Origin: Candidatus Sysuimicrobiota bacterium CSP1-3
Lineage (GTDB): Bacteria; Sysuimicrobiota; Sysuimicrobiia; Sysuimicrobiales; Humicultoraceae
DNA: 37,669 nt
Reading direction: 5' to 3'
NCBI GenBank assembly: GCA_001443485.1
Contig: LDXQ01000020.1
Coordinates: 1-37,669 of the forward strand
Every line of letters begins with the position of its first letter. Positions within the stretch are counted from its first letter, which is position 1. The notes under the pieces were generated by a model. It searched no databases. It saw nothing but the letters and a program-made list of their open reading frames with translations, and was not told the origin of the DNA. Shown here piece after piece: positions 1 to 8,924 of the stretch. The translations under genes were made by a program, and so were the position numbers.

Positions 1-1
1 C

Positions 2-1237
2 CTGGTGTCCTGCGCGACGGCCTTCTTTCGACCTGCGATGCTGGCTACTCTTCCGCAGACGGTGGCGAAAGCTGATCTACTGCCGGCCAATTCGTTCTTC
101 ACCGCCGTGGACACCGGGACCGAAGTAGTTGGCCCTGTCCTTGCCGGTATTCTTGTTCAAAGCCAGGGCTATTCTGCCGCGATGTACGTTGATGCCGCCT
201 CATACTTCGTCTCGGCGGTTCTTGTCGCGTTACTATCCGTCGCGCAGGTACCAGCGCGGAACGTTGGTTTCAGAGCACCGAGCATCTTAGAGGATTTCAA
301 GGCGGGGCTTCGCTACATTCGCGGGGACCGTCTCCAGTTTGGCCTGCTAATCCTGATCTTCTTGGGATGGTGGCTTTCGGGTTTCAACTCGCTTCAGACC
401 CCACTGGCCAAAGGGGTTCTTAGGCTTACAGATGAACAGTTTGGCTGGTTCAATGGTATCTGGGGTTCCGGCTTCCTCATCGCATCCCTCCTTCTAGGTT
501 GGTACGGCACGAGGCTTCCCAAGGGGCGCCTAATCGCTGTGAGTTTCCTGGGATGGGCCGTTGCCACAGGAGTTGCGGGAGCCTCCGTGAACGCTGGCAT
601 GCTTTACGCAGCAGTCTTTTGGGCCGGGTTCATGAACATCGTTCTCTTCGTTAGCCTCTCTACAACCATAATGGAAGTAACACCCCCCGAGATGCTGGGG
701 CGCGTGATCACTGCTCGACAGGTTGCATTGGCTCTGGTGAGAGTCGCGGCAATGCTTGGCTTTGGCTTTCTAGCGGACCTTTCGAGTGTTCGCTTGGCGG
801 TCTTCAGCATGGCTGGCGTCTCGGTGCTCGGAATTGCGGCTGGATTACTCCTGTTTCCAGAGGTAGGGAGCCTGGGTAGCCCATTGGCGGCAAAGAGACC
901 TCCGTATTTTGAGGCAAGAACTTCGGGAGCTCCCTGGCACTTCGGTCTCTTGCTCGAATCGAAGGATCTGGCCTATGGTACGGATTCGCAACGCACGCCG
1001 AACATTGCGGCCCTTTTCATTGTCGGCACAGCTTGGATCGGACTCCTCATCAGGAACCCCGGACCCGGGTTCTATATCCCTTTAGTTGTGGCGGCCGCAG
1101 TTGCCTTCAAACTGACACACGCGGCGTGGGCGAGGCGACGGGGTAGCAAGAATGTGCGACGGGGGTCTGCAGCAGTAGGGAGGGAATCCAAGGAAGGGAG
1201 GCGAAGCCCACTAGCAACCGGACCGACACCCGAGTAA
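2..1237 (+). CDS. MFS transporter, 5'-truncated by the window edge
   Basis: Integral-membrane major facilitator, probably an exporter of the MFS_3 (EntS-like) type. The frame is open to the first base of the window. The GTG at 5 is not a credible start, because the first visible residues (FFRPAMLATLP, then LPANSF and GPVLAGILV) correspond to the middle of the N-terminal six-helix half in this family, so roughly 100 residues are missing. Several hydrophobic helices follow. After the usual last helix (ending near LLLFPEV) there is an extra tail of about 110 residues with two more hydrophobic stretches and a basic C-terminus, which is longer than usual. Base composition is about 55% GC, like the next three genes and unlike the rest of the window. 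The substrate cannot be inferred. About 200 bases without a gene follow, in which I see no clear element. Confidence 0.85.
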   Translation: MVSCATAFFRPAMLATLPQTVAKADLLPANSFFTAVDTGTEVVGPVLAGILVQSQGYSAAMYVDAASYFVSAVLVALLSVAQVPARNVGFRAPSILEDFKAGLRYIRGDRLQFGLLILIFLGWWLSGFNSLQTPLAKGVLRLTDEQFGWFNGIWGSGFLIASLLLGWYGTRLPKGRLIAVSFLGWAVATGVAGASVNAGMLYAAVFWAGFMNIVLFVSLSTTIMEVTPPEMLGRVITARQVALALVRVAAMLGFGFLADLSSVRLAVFSMAGVSVLGIAAGLLLFPEVGSLGSPLAAKRPPYFEARTSGAPWHFGLLLESKDLAYGTDSQRTPNIAALFIVGTAWIGLLIRNPGPGFYIPLVVAAAVAFKLTHAAWARRRGSKNVRRGSAAVGRESKEGRRSPLATGPTPE

Positions 1238-1438
1238 GAGGCAGTCTACGCCAAAGCCCACCAAAGACGGCGAGTTGCCTTGTTGGTGGCAGCGGGTCAA
1301 ATGCTCCCAGGAGCATATGCAAACCTTGTCGAGGGTGACCCGTTGAACATCCGGCTTGTGCTTCGGCGGTTGTTGTTGGGTGCAGAGAGAGGAGCTTGAG
1401 GTCGGTCTGGTTTCTTTTTGATCTCGCAAGGGCCCGCG

Positions 1439-2737
1439 ATGCGATTCCCCAGCGCCGCTGTGCTTTTTGTGCTATCAGTCATCGCAATTTCTGCTGTATT
1501 GCTCGTAGCTTCTTCCGCTGGAATCTCCTGGCATTTGCTCCCTCAGATCTCTCTCTTCATGCTCCTCATCATTGTTGCATCCTTTCTGATCGTCCCGGAC
1601 CCAGCGGGCGGCGTGGTCAGTTCCGCGGTCACCTTGTTCTATGTGGCAATATACATATTTAACCCAATCACGGCGTTCTTCGTGGTGGCACTGGGATACG
1701 CGATCGGAAACACGCTGCCACGTGATTGGGTAACATGGCGCGTATTCTTTAACGCAGCCCAAATGGGACTTAGCACCTTCCTTGGCGCGTTGGTTTTTCG
1801 GGCTCTTGGTGGAGACATTGCCACATCGGGCCCCGGGTCGCTGATCTTGCCGGGTTTCCTTGGTCCCCTTACGCATCAGGTTGCCAACAACTTCTTTGTT
1901 GCATTCCTGATCAGCCGGGTCCGAGGATTGCCATTTCTCAGAACATGGGTAAGTTTCGTACGTGAATTTCTTTGGTCGAATCTGCTCAGTATGCCGACAG
2001 CGATGCTTATTGCATTGCTGTACACGCGTGTGCATCATGCTTTCATACTGTTCTTTCTTGTTTCTCTTCCGTTCCAGCGATGGGCAATCAGGCTCTACCT
2101 TGAGGAGCGGGGTACGTATGCAAAAATCATCGAGAGTCTGGTGAGGGCAGCCGAGTTAAGCCTGCCTGGAACGAGAGGTCACGCGCGCCGGGTCGCGGAT
2201 CTTTCCCTCGCGTTGGGCCGCGAGTTGGGATTGGCGGATAGAGAGGTCGATCTCGTGGAGTATGCCGCTCTTCTTCACGATGTGGGGATGATAGGGTACG
2301 ATGATCTCCTAACCAGTGGTGCGGCGTACTCAGACATACGCGGCCTAATTGAAAAGCATGTCCGTGTTGGTGCCGAGATCGTCAGCGAACTCCCGCGTCC
2401 CGAGATCGCTGAGATAGTGCGGAACCACCATAACGGCCTTGCAAATCCTGTAACGAGAGGAAGACGACGGTCAATAGTTTCCCTTGGATCCAGAATTGTC
2501 GCTTTGGCAGAAGAGGTGGATAGTCGCGTTTACGGGCTCTTCCCTTATAAGGAGTCTGAGCCTCCCTCGTTGGTCGTGCAGTTCGTCACCGAAAACCGCG
2601 GTGTCCTGTTCGATCCTCAGGTGGTCGATGCGTTTGTCTCCGTGCTAAAGAAGCAGGACACTTCGGCAAAAGTCGACCAGAACGTCGAGCGGTCCGTGGG
2701 ATTCGGTGGAGAGGGCGTGGCGAGACATGAGGCGTGA
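1439..2737 (+). CDS. Membrane protein with degenerate HD-GYP-like domain
   Basis: The N-terminal ~210 residues are a multi-helix membrane region (about six hydrophobic segments, MASE-like in layout). The C-terminal half is an HD phosphohydrolase-like domain related to HD-GYP cyclic-di-GMP phosphodiesterases. The HD pair (H280-D281 in LLHDVGMIG) and a histidine pair (H330-H331) are present, but the signature is eroded. The usual lysine of HDxGKI is methionine, and the HHExxDGxGYP block reads HHNGLANP, so the GYP motif is absent. It may be a pseudo-enzyme, a sensor, or an HD hydrolase with another substrate. I chose ATG 1439 over the upstream TTG 1418 because AAGGG lies about 6-7 bases before it. 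The gene overlaps the following HD-GYP gene by 11 bases, so the two are likely one operon. Confidence 0.75.
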   Translation: MRFPSAAVLFVLSVIAISAVLLVASSAGISWHLLPQISLFMLLIIVASFLIVPDPAGGVVSSAVTLFYVAIYIFNPITAFFVVALGYAIGNTLPRDWVTWRVFFNAAQMGLSTFLGALVFRALGGDIATSGPGSLILPGFLGPLTHQVANNFFVAFLISRVRGLPFLRTWVSFVREFLWSNLLSMPTAMLIALLYTRVHHAFILFFLVSLPFQRWAIRLYLEERGTYAKIIESLVRAAELSLPGTRGHARRVADLSLALGRELGLADREVDLVEYAALLHDVGMIGYDDLLTSGAAYSDIRGLIEKHVRVGAEIVSELPRPEIAEIVRNHHNGLANPVTRGRRRSIVSLGSRIVALAEEVDSRVYGLFPYKESEPPSLVVQFVTENRGVLFDPQVVDAFVSVLKKQDTSAKVDQNVERSVGFGGEGVARHEA

Positions 2738-3956
2738 GATCTTCTGGCACGCCACCTTCGCCCCGCTTGCTGGATTGCTGCTGGGTGCCGCATCGGCTCT
2801 CGCCGTCCCCGTGGTTCCCCTTCATCTCCCATGGACGGCGGCATATGTTCTTCTGGGCGCTCTTGCGGCCTTGGTCGTGATACCACTGGAGCCGCATGGA
2901 TCGCTGAACCTCGCCCCCGTAGTCTTTCTCGTGGTTGCTCTGATTTCAGGTCCGTGGGAGGGGGTCATTGTCGCTGCAACCGCGCCCATTCTTGCCGCGA
3001 TTGTGAGCTATGTGGTCTCTGCCCCGAGGCAGTCGAGCATCGAAGCGATTTCGAACGGTGGAGAAGGTGCCTTCTCCCTGTCGGTAGCCGTTCTGGTCAT
3101 GGCCCTTTTTCCTCAATGGGCACGGGAACGCATGGGTGTCCTCATTCTGCCCGCTATGTGCCTGGCCACGATGTTCGTACTGCAGGCTGTGCGCGTCAGC
3201 GTCTTTGAGGGAGTCAAGACCCGCAGGCTACTCGGTCCAATTCTGCGCAGTAGCCTGCCACACGTCGTTTCGTTCGTCATAGCGGTGGTGCTAATCTGGG
3301 TAACGTACCAGTTGATCGGACCTCTTGGAGTCTTCCTCACTTCTATCGTCGCTATCGAGATGTACTATCCGTGGAAACTCCTGGGTGAGCAGAGAGATCT
3401 CTTCCTTAAGAGCCTGCAGATGATATCGAACGCGGTCGACCTGAAAGATCCGTACACCGCTCACCACTCTCGTCGTGTGTCCACATACGCTACGAAGATG
3501 GCAAGGGTACTAGGCGTGCCCGAGGTGGAGGTAGAGCGCATACGTATCGGTGCGCTGATGCATGACATCGGCAAGATCGGCGTTCCAGGAGATGTCATTC
3601 GGAAACCCTCCAAACTGACCGACGAAGAGATGGCGGTAATGAAGAGCCACGTTGAGTCAGGCGCCAGCATCGTGGAGGAGCTTGAGATTCTTAATCGATC
3701 AACCGACATCGTCCGTTATCATCACGAGAACTATGATGGCACCGGATATCCCTCCGGCCTTGCTGGTCAGCGCATACCTTTGGGTGCTCGGATTGTCTTT
3801 GTCTCCGATGCGTTTGATGCTTTGACTACAGATCGGCCTTACAGGAAAGGCCGGTCAGTGCCAGAGGCTGTGAAAGTCCTGGAAGCAAACATTAACACTC
3901 AATTCGATCCAAGGGCAGTTGAGGCACTTAAGACTGTCCTCACCCTCACCTCGTAG
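2727..3956 (+). CDS. Membrane-anchored HD-GYP domain phosphodiesterase
   Basis: Likely hydrolyses cyclic di-GMP (or a related cyclic dinucleotide) at the membrane. Residues ~10-210 form a hydrophobic multi-helix sensor region. Residues ~230-400 are an intact HD-GYP domain: the HD motif H279-D280 in HDIGKIGVP, and the full signature HHENYDGTGYP at 332-342, followed by the typical SDAFDALTTDRPYR segment. Start ATG 2727 is preferred over GTG 2706 because GGAGAGGG lies just upstream of it. The start falls inside the previous gene, giving translational coupling. It may be a duplicate of its neighbour, since both share the membrane-plus-HD plan while only this one keeps all metal and GYP residues. 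No nearby GGDEF partner is visible. Confidence 0.85.
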   Translation: MRREIFWHATFAPLAGLLLGAASALAVPVVPLHLPWTAAYVLLGALAALVVIPLEPHGSLNLAPVVFLVVALISGPWEGVIVAATAPILAAIVSYVVSAPRQSSIEAISNGGEGAFSLSVAVLVMALFPQWARERMGVLILPAMCLATMFVLQAVRVSVFEGVKTRRLLGPILRSSLPHVVSFVIAVVLIWVTYQLIGPLGVFLTSIVAIEMYYPWKLLGEQRDLFLKSLQMISNAVDLKDPYTAHHSRRVSTYATKMARVLGVPEVEVERIRIGALMHDIGKIGVPGDVIRKPSKLTDEEMAVMKSHVESGASIVEELEILNRSTDIVRYHHENYDGTGYPSGLAGQRIPLGARIVFVSDAFDALTTDRPYRKGRSVPEAVKVLEANINTQFDPRAVEALKTVLTLTS

Positions 3957-4041
3957 CCACCTCAGATAGCCGCCTCCAGGGTGTAGCACCGGATTCGTAT
4001 GTGAGGTCTCGGCCCCGTCTGCTGTAGCGGAGGTGCTCTCT

Positions 4042-7000
4042 GTGGGGCGGTTTCGCATAAAGCTTCTGGGACGCTTCGATCTTATTGCGGACGGCCAAAG
4101 TGTGCGCGTGCCTGCCAAGGCCAGAGAGCTGATTGCCTTCCTGGCCATCCAGCCGTCGAGGCGCGCTCGACGACAGCGAGTTTCGGGAACCCTGTGGCCC
4201 GAGACAAGCGATGAAAGAGCGATGGGCAACCTTAACACGTCCCTCTGGCGTCTCCGAAAGGCGGTGCTTCGCGTCTCGAGCCCGGACTTCATTGAAGCCT
4301 CTCGTGAGGAAATCGCCCTGAATGCAAATCGTGTTGAAGTGGATAGCTGGGAATTCGAGGAGTGTGCTGGACTTCTAACCAATCATTTCGACGCAGCGCA
4401 AGCAACGCGCGCTGTTGAACTCTACGGCGGGGAACTGCTTGATGGCGAGTTTGACGCCGAATGGCTAATGAATGAGCGCGAGCGCCTGGGGTTGCTTCAC
4501 ATGAAAGTTCTCCGTATACAGGCTCGGTTTCAGGCGCGAAGCGGGATGCTCAGTCAGGCGTTGGCGACATATGAGCGTCTTCTCATTGAGGATCCCACGG
4601 ACGAGCAGGTCTGTCGCGAGATGATGAGGCTCCACTTCGCTATGGGTAATCGAGGAGAAGCCCTACGTGTGTACACGTTCGTTTCGAAGCGAGTGGAATC
4701 CGACTTGGCGGCTGTTCCGGAAGCCGAAACGACTACGCTACGCGATTTGATTAAGCAGGGTCTTTCTCCTGACGCGGATGTTTTTGGCATCGACATCCCG
4801 GCACCGTCGATCCCGTCAAGTGACAACCTCGAAATGGTGGGGCGCGATGGCGAATTGGAGGAGCTAACCAGGGCGCTCTTGCAAGTTACTGACGGGAAGC
4901 TGGTCGTCGTTGGAATCGAGGGTGAGCCGGGAATAGGGAAGACGAGACTGGTGATGGAGTTCGCCCGCGAGCTTACCGCCAAGGGCTGTAGAGTCTTGAG
5001 CACCGTGTGCGACGAACTACCGAACCCTGGACCGTACGGCATTTTCACGAGGCTCTTCGGCGCTTCGCGGGCTCCTGCCCCACCTGATGCTTTGCCTAGA
5101 CTAGAGGAAGGCGGCCCGCGACGTACCCCTAGGATTGACAGCGAGTCTCGGGTTCGGTTCTTCGAAGGGGCGGCTTCGTGGTTTCGTGATCAAGCCCAAC
5201 TTACTCCCGCAGTCGTCATAATCGAGGATCTGCAGCTTGCCGATGTAGCGAGCCTTGGTCTCCTAGCCTACTTAACCGGGCAGATGAAGCAGGTCAAGCT
5301 CCTCGTCCTTCTTACCTGGCGGTCCGAAGATTGCCCGCCAAGGGTATTGAAGCTGGTTGGGCCGCGGGGGATTGTGCACAAGACAATCAAGCTTTCGCGT
5401 CTGACCGAACTGGAAGTCCAGCGCCTGTGCCACGGATTATTCCGCGGTACAGATTTGGCCTTCAGTTTCGGATCCTTCGTCTTCAGGGAGAGCGAAGGCA
5501 ATCCGTTGTTCGTAGTCGAGATTCTAAGATCCGTGAATGTGGCACGGACCGGACTTCCGCGGGCTACACGTACAGTGCCCGAGTCCCAGTGGCAGGTCTT
5601 GGGAAGTCCAGGAAGTCTTGTGCCGGCGGGCATCCGTTCGGCGATAGAGCACCGTATTGAGAGATTGCCAGCGGCCGCGGAGCGGCTACTTCAGGTCGCC
5701 TCCGCTTGCGGCCGAAAGCTTGACTTGGAGCTGCTGATGAAATCGTTGGGCTTCACTTTGGAAGAAATGGTACGTCAGCTGGAGTCCCTAGTGAAGGGTG
5801 GCTTCGTTTCTGTCTCGGGTAACTCGTATGAATTCTCACACGACAAGATTAGGCTGTTCTGCTACGAGAAGCTTTCTCCGCGTGTTAGGCTTCGAGTGCA
5901 CCGGGAAGTCTTGGGAGTGCTCGAAGCACTGCATCCCAATCGGCTCGACGAACTTGCTTTCCATAGTGAATCTTCCGGCGATGCGAGGAAAGCGGCGGCG
6001 TACTGGGAGAGAATTGGGGACCGAGCCACAAGCATGTGGGCCCACCAGGATGCGGTTTCGGCCTACACAAGGGCTTTGGAGCATTGGGGGGCAGCCGAGC
6101 CGAGGCCAGACCAGATTGACACTCATTTCGAGTTACTGGGCAAACGCGCGTCGGCCTGGGAACTTCTCGGCGAAATCGAGAGAGGGGAGGGGGACATTCA
6201 AGAAATGCTCGAGACCGCCAGCAAGGCTAAGGACGACTCGAGGCGCTGCCACGCCCTTACACTTCAGGGCAGGCTTCTCTTGCGGAGAGGCTACTACCAC
6301 CAGGCAAGTCGGAGAGCGAGGGAAGCACTAGCATTGGCTCAGGATCTTCGCGACCCAGCGCTTGAGGCACGGGCGCGAGAGGCACTGGCACTTTCCCTTT
6401 ATCGTTCAAGCAACGATGAAGAAGCTCATCGGATGTTCTTGGAGCTCGTGCCTCTGCTTGAAGGGCTAGGGGACTACGAGAGCCTCGAACGGGTCTGGAA
6501 CAGAGTCGCCAGTCTGCAGGCAGCCCAGGGCGATTCCGCTGCTCTGGGGAGTCTGGACACCGCTGAGCGATTCTGGGCCGGTAACCTCAATGAACGTGGT
6601 TTCAGAAACCTCCTCAGAGGCACGATCCTTGCTTCCATGGCACGGGCTGACGAGGCCAGGCTGACTCTGGAATTGGCGGAGCAGGACTATCGCCGTTGCG
6701 GCAACCTTTCGGGGCAGGCCCTTGCGAACTGCTTCCTGGCAATGGTTCATGGCTGCAGCGGCCACCTGGCACAGGCGGTGAAGCATGCAAGGCAAGGTCT
6801 TCCCCTAAAGGCGGGGAAAACGGACGCGTATTGGCGGGTCATTTCGTCGACAAATCTTGGCCATGGATTGCTCCTCGGCTTAGGCAACTACAGAATGGCC
6901 AAGCGTATGATTTTCAAGGTGCTCCGCTTTCTGCCGCAGGTTGGGGGTCGTGGCAAGGGGAATCTGCTGGATCTTGCTGCTGTGATTGCTTTGGAGGAGG

Positions 7001-7890
7001 GCGATTTGGAATTGTCGCAAGATCTTGCTTACGCCGCGCTGCGAGAGGTTGCCGACTATCCGGGGATATCTAAGGGTGAGTTCCTGATAACACTCGGGCG
7101 CATCAAACTGGTCCGCGAGCTCCCTTCAGAAGCAGCCAGGATTCTCCGTGAGGCCGTCGCGATTCTCGAGACTGGTTTCAACCACGTCGAGTTAGCTCAA
7201 GCGTTCTCGTGCCTTGCGGTAGCCCTGAAAGCAAGTGGTTCATCTGACGAGGCCGGCAATTGGTCCCAAAGGGCCGTGGCCTTGCTCAACTCCCACGGTG
7301 GTTTTGCTTACCGACCCCAGGAAGTTTACTGGAACCATTTCCTCGTCATGCAGGAACACAAGGAATCGGCTGCACTTCATGCACTTGGCAGAGCCTACCG
7401 GGTCGTCACCAAGCGGGCCGCGCAACTCGGCGAGAGGATGCGAACAAGGTACCTAGCCGTACCATTGAACTGGGCAATCGTGGACACTTGGGAGAAGACC
7501 CTCGGGAGAGGCAAGATCATTCAACCACCCACCCCCGATCCAGCCGGGCACCCGCAGGCGAAGGCAGGCGCGACCAACATAATCCTTCTCATCCCTCGCA
7601 CGGGCGCGCCGTGGGGGAGGCCTCTGCGGGCGGACGAGTTCGTCGAGGTAATCTGGACGGTCGACGCGGGCCGGCAGGATGAGGCGCTGAGGGAACTCAA
7701 AGGCGAGGTGGGTCTGCGGCGGGCGAGGATCCTCCGGCTCTGTGCGGAGGGGAATGTGCAGGGCGGGGACACCCGGGAAGAAGATCTGGCGCGAGTTCTG
7801 GGCGTGAGCACGCGGACGATCCGCTCCGACATCGCGTACCTGCGCGCGCAGGGCTGCAGCCTGCAGACCCGCGGCGCCAACCTGCACTAG
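4042..7890 (+). CDS. SARP-type BTAD / AAA-ATPase / TPR regulator with C-terminal HTH
   Basis: Large (1,282 aa) cytoplasmic signal-transduction regulator. The order is: winged-helix plus bacterial transcriptional activator domain (BTAD, ~1-240, with ARELIAFLA, LWRLRKAV and YGGELLDGEF); AAA/STAND-type ATPase (~265-560) with Walker A GEPGIGKT at 294-301 and a Walker-B-like VVIIEDLQ around 391-398; and a long TPR-like helical region (~600-1150). The last ~110 residues are a separate module ending in LGVSTRTIRSDIAYLRAQG...TRG, which resembles the HTH of DUF1670-type proteins. GTG 4042 is preferred over GTG 4033 because GGAGGT ends about 7 bases before it. GC is about 55% over most of the gene and rises to about 67% near 7.35-7.55 kb, at the C-terminal module. 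The family assignment is firm; the target genes are unknown. Confidence 0.85.
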   Translation: MGRFRIKLLGRFDLIADGQSVRVPAKARELIAFLAIQPSRRARRQRVSGTLWPETSDERAMGNLNTSLWRLRKAVLRVSSPDFIEASREEIALNANRVEVDSWEFEECAGLLTNHFDAAQATRAVELYGGELLDGEFDAEWLMNERERLGLLHMKVLRIQARFQARSGMLSQALATYERLLIEDPTDEQVCREMMRLHFAMGNRGEALRVYTFVSKRVESDLAAVPEAETTTLRDLIKQGLSPDADVFGIDIPAPSIPSSDNLEMVGRDGELEELTRALLQVTDGKLVVVGIEGEPGIGKTRLVMEFARELTAKGCRVLSTVCDELPNPGPYGIFTRLFGASRAPAPPDALPRLEEGGPRRTPRIDSESRVRFFEGAASWFRDQAQLTPAVVIIEDLQLADVASLGLLAYLTGQMKQVKLLVLLTWRSEDCPPRVLKLVGPRGIVHKTIKLSRLTELEVQRLCHGLFRGTDLAFSFGSFVFRESEGNPLFVVEILRSVNVARTGLPRATRTVPESQWQVLGSPGSLVPAGIRSAIEHRIERLPAAAERLLQVASACGRKLDLELLMKSLGFTLEEMVRQLESLVKGGFVSVSGNSYEFSHDKIRLFCYEKLSPRVRLRVHREVLGVLEALHPNRLDELAFHSESSGDARKAAAYWERIGDRATSMWAHQDAVSAYTRALEHWGAAEPRPDQIDTHFELLGKRASAWELLGEIERGEGDIQEMLETASKAKDDSRRCHALTLQGRLLLRRGYYHQASRRAREALALAQDLRDPALEARAREALALSLYRSSNDEEAHRMFLELVPLLEGLGDYESLERVWNRVASLQAAQGDSAALGSLDTAERFWAGNLNERGFRNLLRGTILASMARADEARLTLELAEQDYRRCGNLSGQALANCFLAMVHGCSGHLAQAVKHARQGLPLKAGKTDAYWRVISSTNLGHGLLLGLGNYRMAKRMIFKVLRFLPQVGGRGKGNLLDLAAVIALEEGDLELSQDLAYAALREVADYPGISKGEFLITLGRIKLVRELPSEAARILREAVAILETGFNHVELAQAFSCLAVALKASGSSDEAGNWSQRAVALLNSHGGFAYRPQEVYWNHFLVMQEHKESAALHALGRAYRVVTKRAAQLGERMRTRYLAVPLNWAIVDTWEKTLGRGKIIQPPTPDPAGHPQAKAGATNIILLIPRTGAPWGRPLRADEFVEVIWTVDAGRQDEALRELKGEVGLRRARILRLCAEGNVQGGDTREEDLARVLGVSTRTIRSDIAYLRAQGCSLQTRGANLH

Positions 7891-7913
7891 CCCGTACCGG
7901 GCACGGGGGCCCC

Positions 7914-7932
7914 CGGGCGGCTTGCCCGCCTG
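7914..7932 (+). terminator. GC-rich hairpin after the BTAD regulator
   Basis: CGGGCGG / CCGCCTG form a 7-bp stem (one G-U) around the loop CTTGC, shortly after the regulator's stop codon. A GGGGGCCCCC palindrome lies just upstream. No T-run follows, so this is at best a weak or Rho-assisted terminator. Confidence 0.3.
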
Positions 7933-8022
7933 TCTCCTCCCTGGTCCGACCCGGTGAGAGGCTCGTGAGACAGGGTCCCCGTATCCTTCCCGGCATACAA
8001 CCCGGATCGAGAGGCCAACGAG

Positions 8023-8790
8023 ATGCCCCGGCGCAAGGCCGCGGCCGGTGGGCAAGACCGGCCGTGCACCATGACTGGCACATTCTGGCTCCGCGAGCCG
8101 CCTACTCCGGCGGACGCCTGGAACCTCCTCGCCACGCTCCGCTCCGGCGGGCCCGCCTACACGCCCGCCTGGTTTCGAGCGGCCGGTATGCCCACCGCCA
8201 GGATCCTGGGACGGCGCAGCGAGCCGCTGGCCGTGGAGGGCCTCTCCCACGGTGAAGAGATCGAGTTATTGCGGCGCGCGGGCGCAGTTCCGCGGACGCT
8301 GCTCCACAGCACTGTCGCCAACGGGATTCACACTATCCACCTCTCCGGCCCATCCCTGGATTCGCTGCCGGACGCGCTGGCGTTCATCCACCTGATCAGG
8401 GCACTTTCCGACGTACTTCGCCCGGTCGCCGGGGTGTTCGCTGAGCAGGACGACGGCGTTCCAGACGGCGCGGGCGGGACGCCCGGCCGCGGCAGCGCCT
8501 CCAGCGGCGGGCATCTCCAGGCGAAGGGGACCGGCTTCCCCGGCTGGCTGACCGTCCTGGGAGGAGGCAAGGTCCTCGAGGTTGGCGCCACCCGCCTGCT
8601 CATGGCGCCGGTCTACCTCATCGATACCCTGGAAGATGGGGGGCTCCTGATCGCCGCCACGCCCTTGCCACGGGATGTGTGCGCGAACGCCGGCCGTCGG
8701 TCCACGGCGCAGGCGGTGCATCTCCAAGGGCAGGGCTGGTGGCCGGGAGCCCCCTTCCTCGGAACGGAGGAACTGCTCACCCTCACCTAG
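8023..8790 (+). CDS. Unrecognised protein, 255 aa
   Basis: I do not recognise this family. The protein has no signal peptide and no clear membrane helix. It has a central low-complexity stretch rich in Gly, Ser and Pro (GGTPGRGSASSGG, about residues 150-165) followed by a hydrophobic, probably beta-rich region (WLTVLGGGKVLEVG, then LLMAPVYLIDTLEDGGLLIAATPLP). Its two-part layout faintly recalls some immunity-protein folds, but that is a guess. ATG 8023 is supported by CGAGAGG about 8 bases upstream; ATG 8071 is an alternative. Codon use is GC-rich like the dcw genes, so it belongs to the high-GC side of the composition boundary. It lies directly before the mraZ regulatory region, in the same direction. 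Confidence 0.55.
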   Translation: MPRRKAAAGGQDRPCTMTGTFWLREPPTPADAWNLLATLRSGGPAYTPAWFRAAGMPTARILGRRSEPLAVEGLSHGEEIELLRRAGAVPRTLLHSTVANGIHTIHLSGPSLDSLPDALAFIHLIRALSDVLRPVAGVFAEQDDGVPDGAGGTPGRGSASSGGHLQAKGTGFPGWLTVLGGGKVLEVGATRLLMAPVYLIDTLEDGGLLIAATPLPRDVCANAGRRSTAQAVHLQGQGWWPGAPFLGTEELLTLT

Positions 8791-8924
8791 CCAGACGGGC
8801 ACGTCCATCTGGTAGTCCGATCTTCGCCTTTCCCCACGGGTAGTAGCTTTTCACGGGCGCCCTCCAGTATCGTCGGCTGAAACCCGCGTCCCATCTGGCT
8901 TCCCGCCGTCGATGTGAGAAAAGC

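Noticed and set aside
1475-2038. 187-aa minus-strand ORF
   Set aside because: Opposite the membrane half of the first HD protein; translation is hydrophilic nonsense rich in Cys, Glu and Arg.
7453-8250. 265-aa minus-strand ORF across the composition boundary
   Set aside because: Overlaps the regulator's C-terminal HTH and the next gene on the other strand, and has no motif or RBS.
8847-8875. Promoter for mraZ from TTTTCA and TATCGT
   Set aside because: The spacer is only about 14 bases and neither hexamer is close to consensus.
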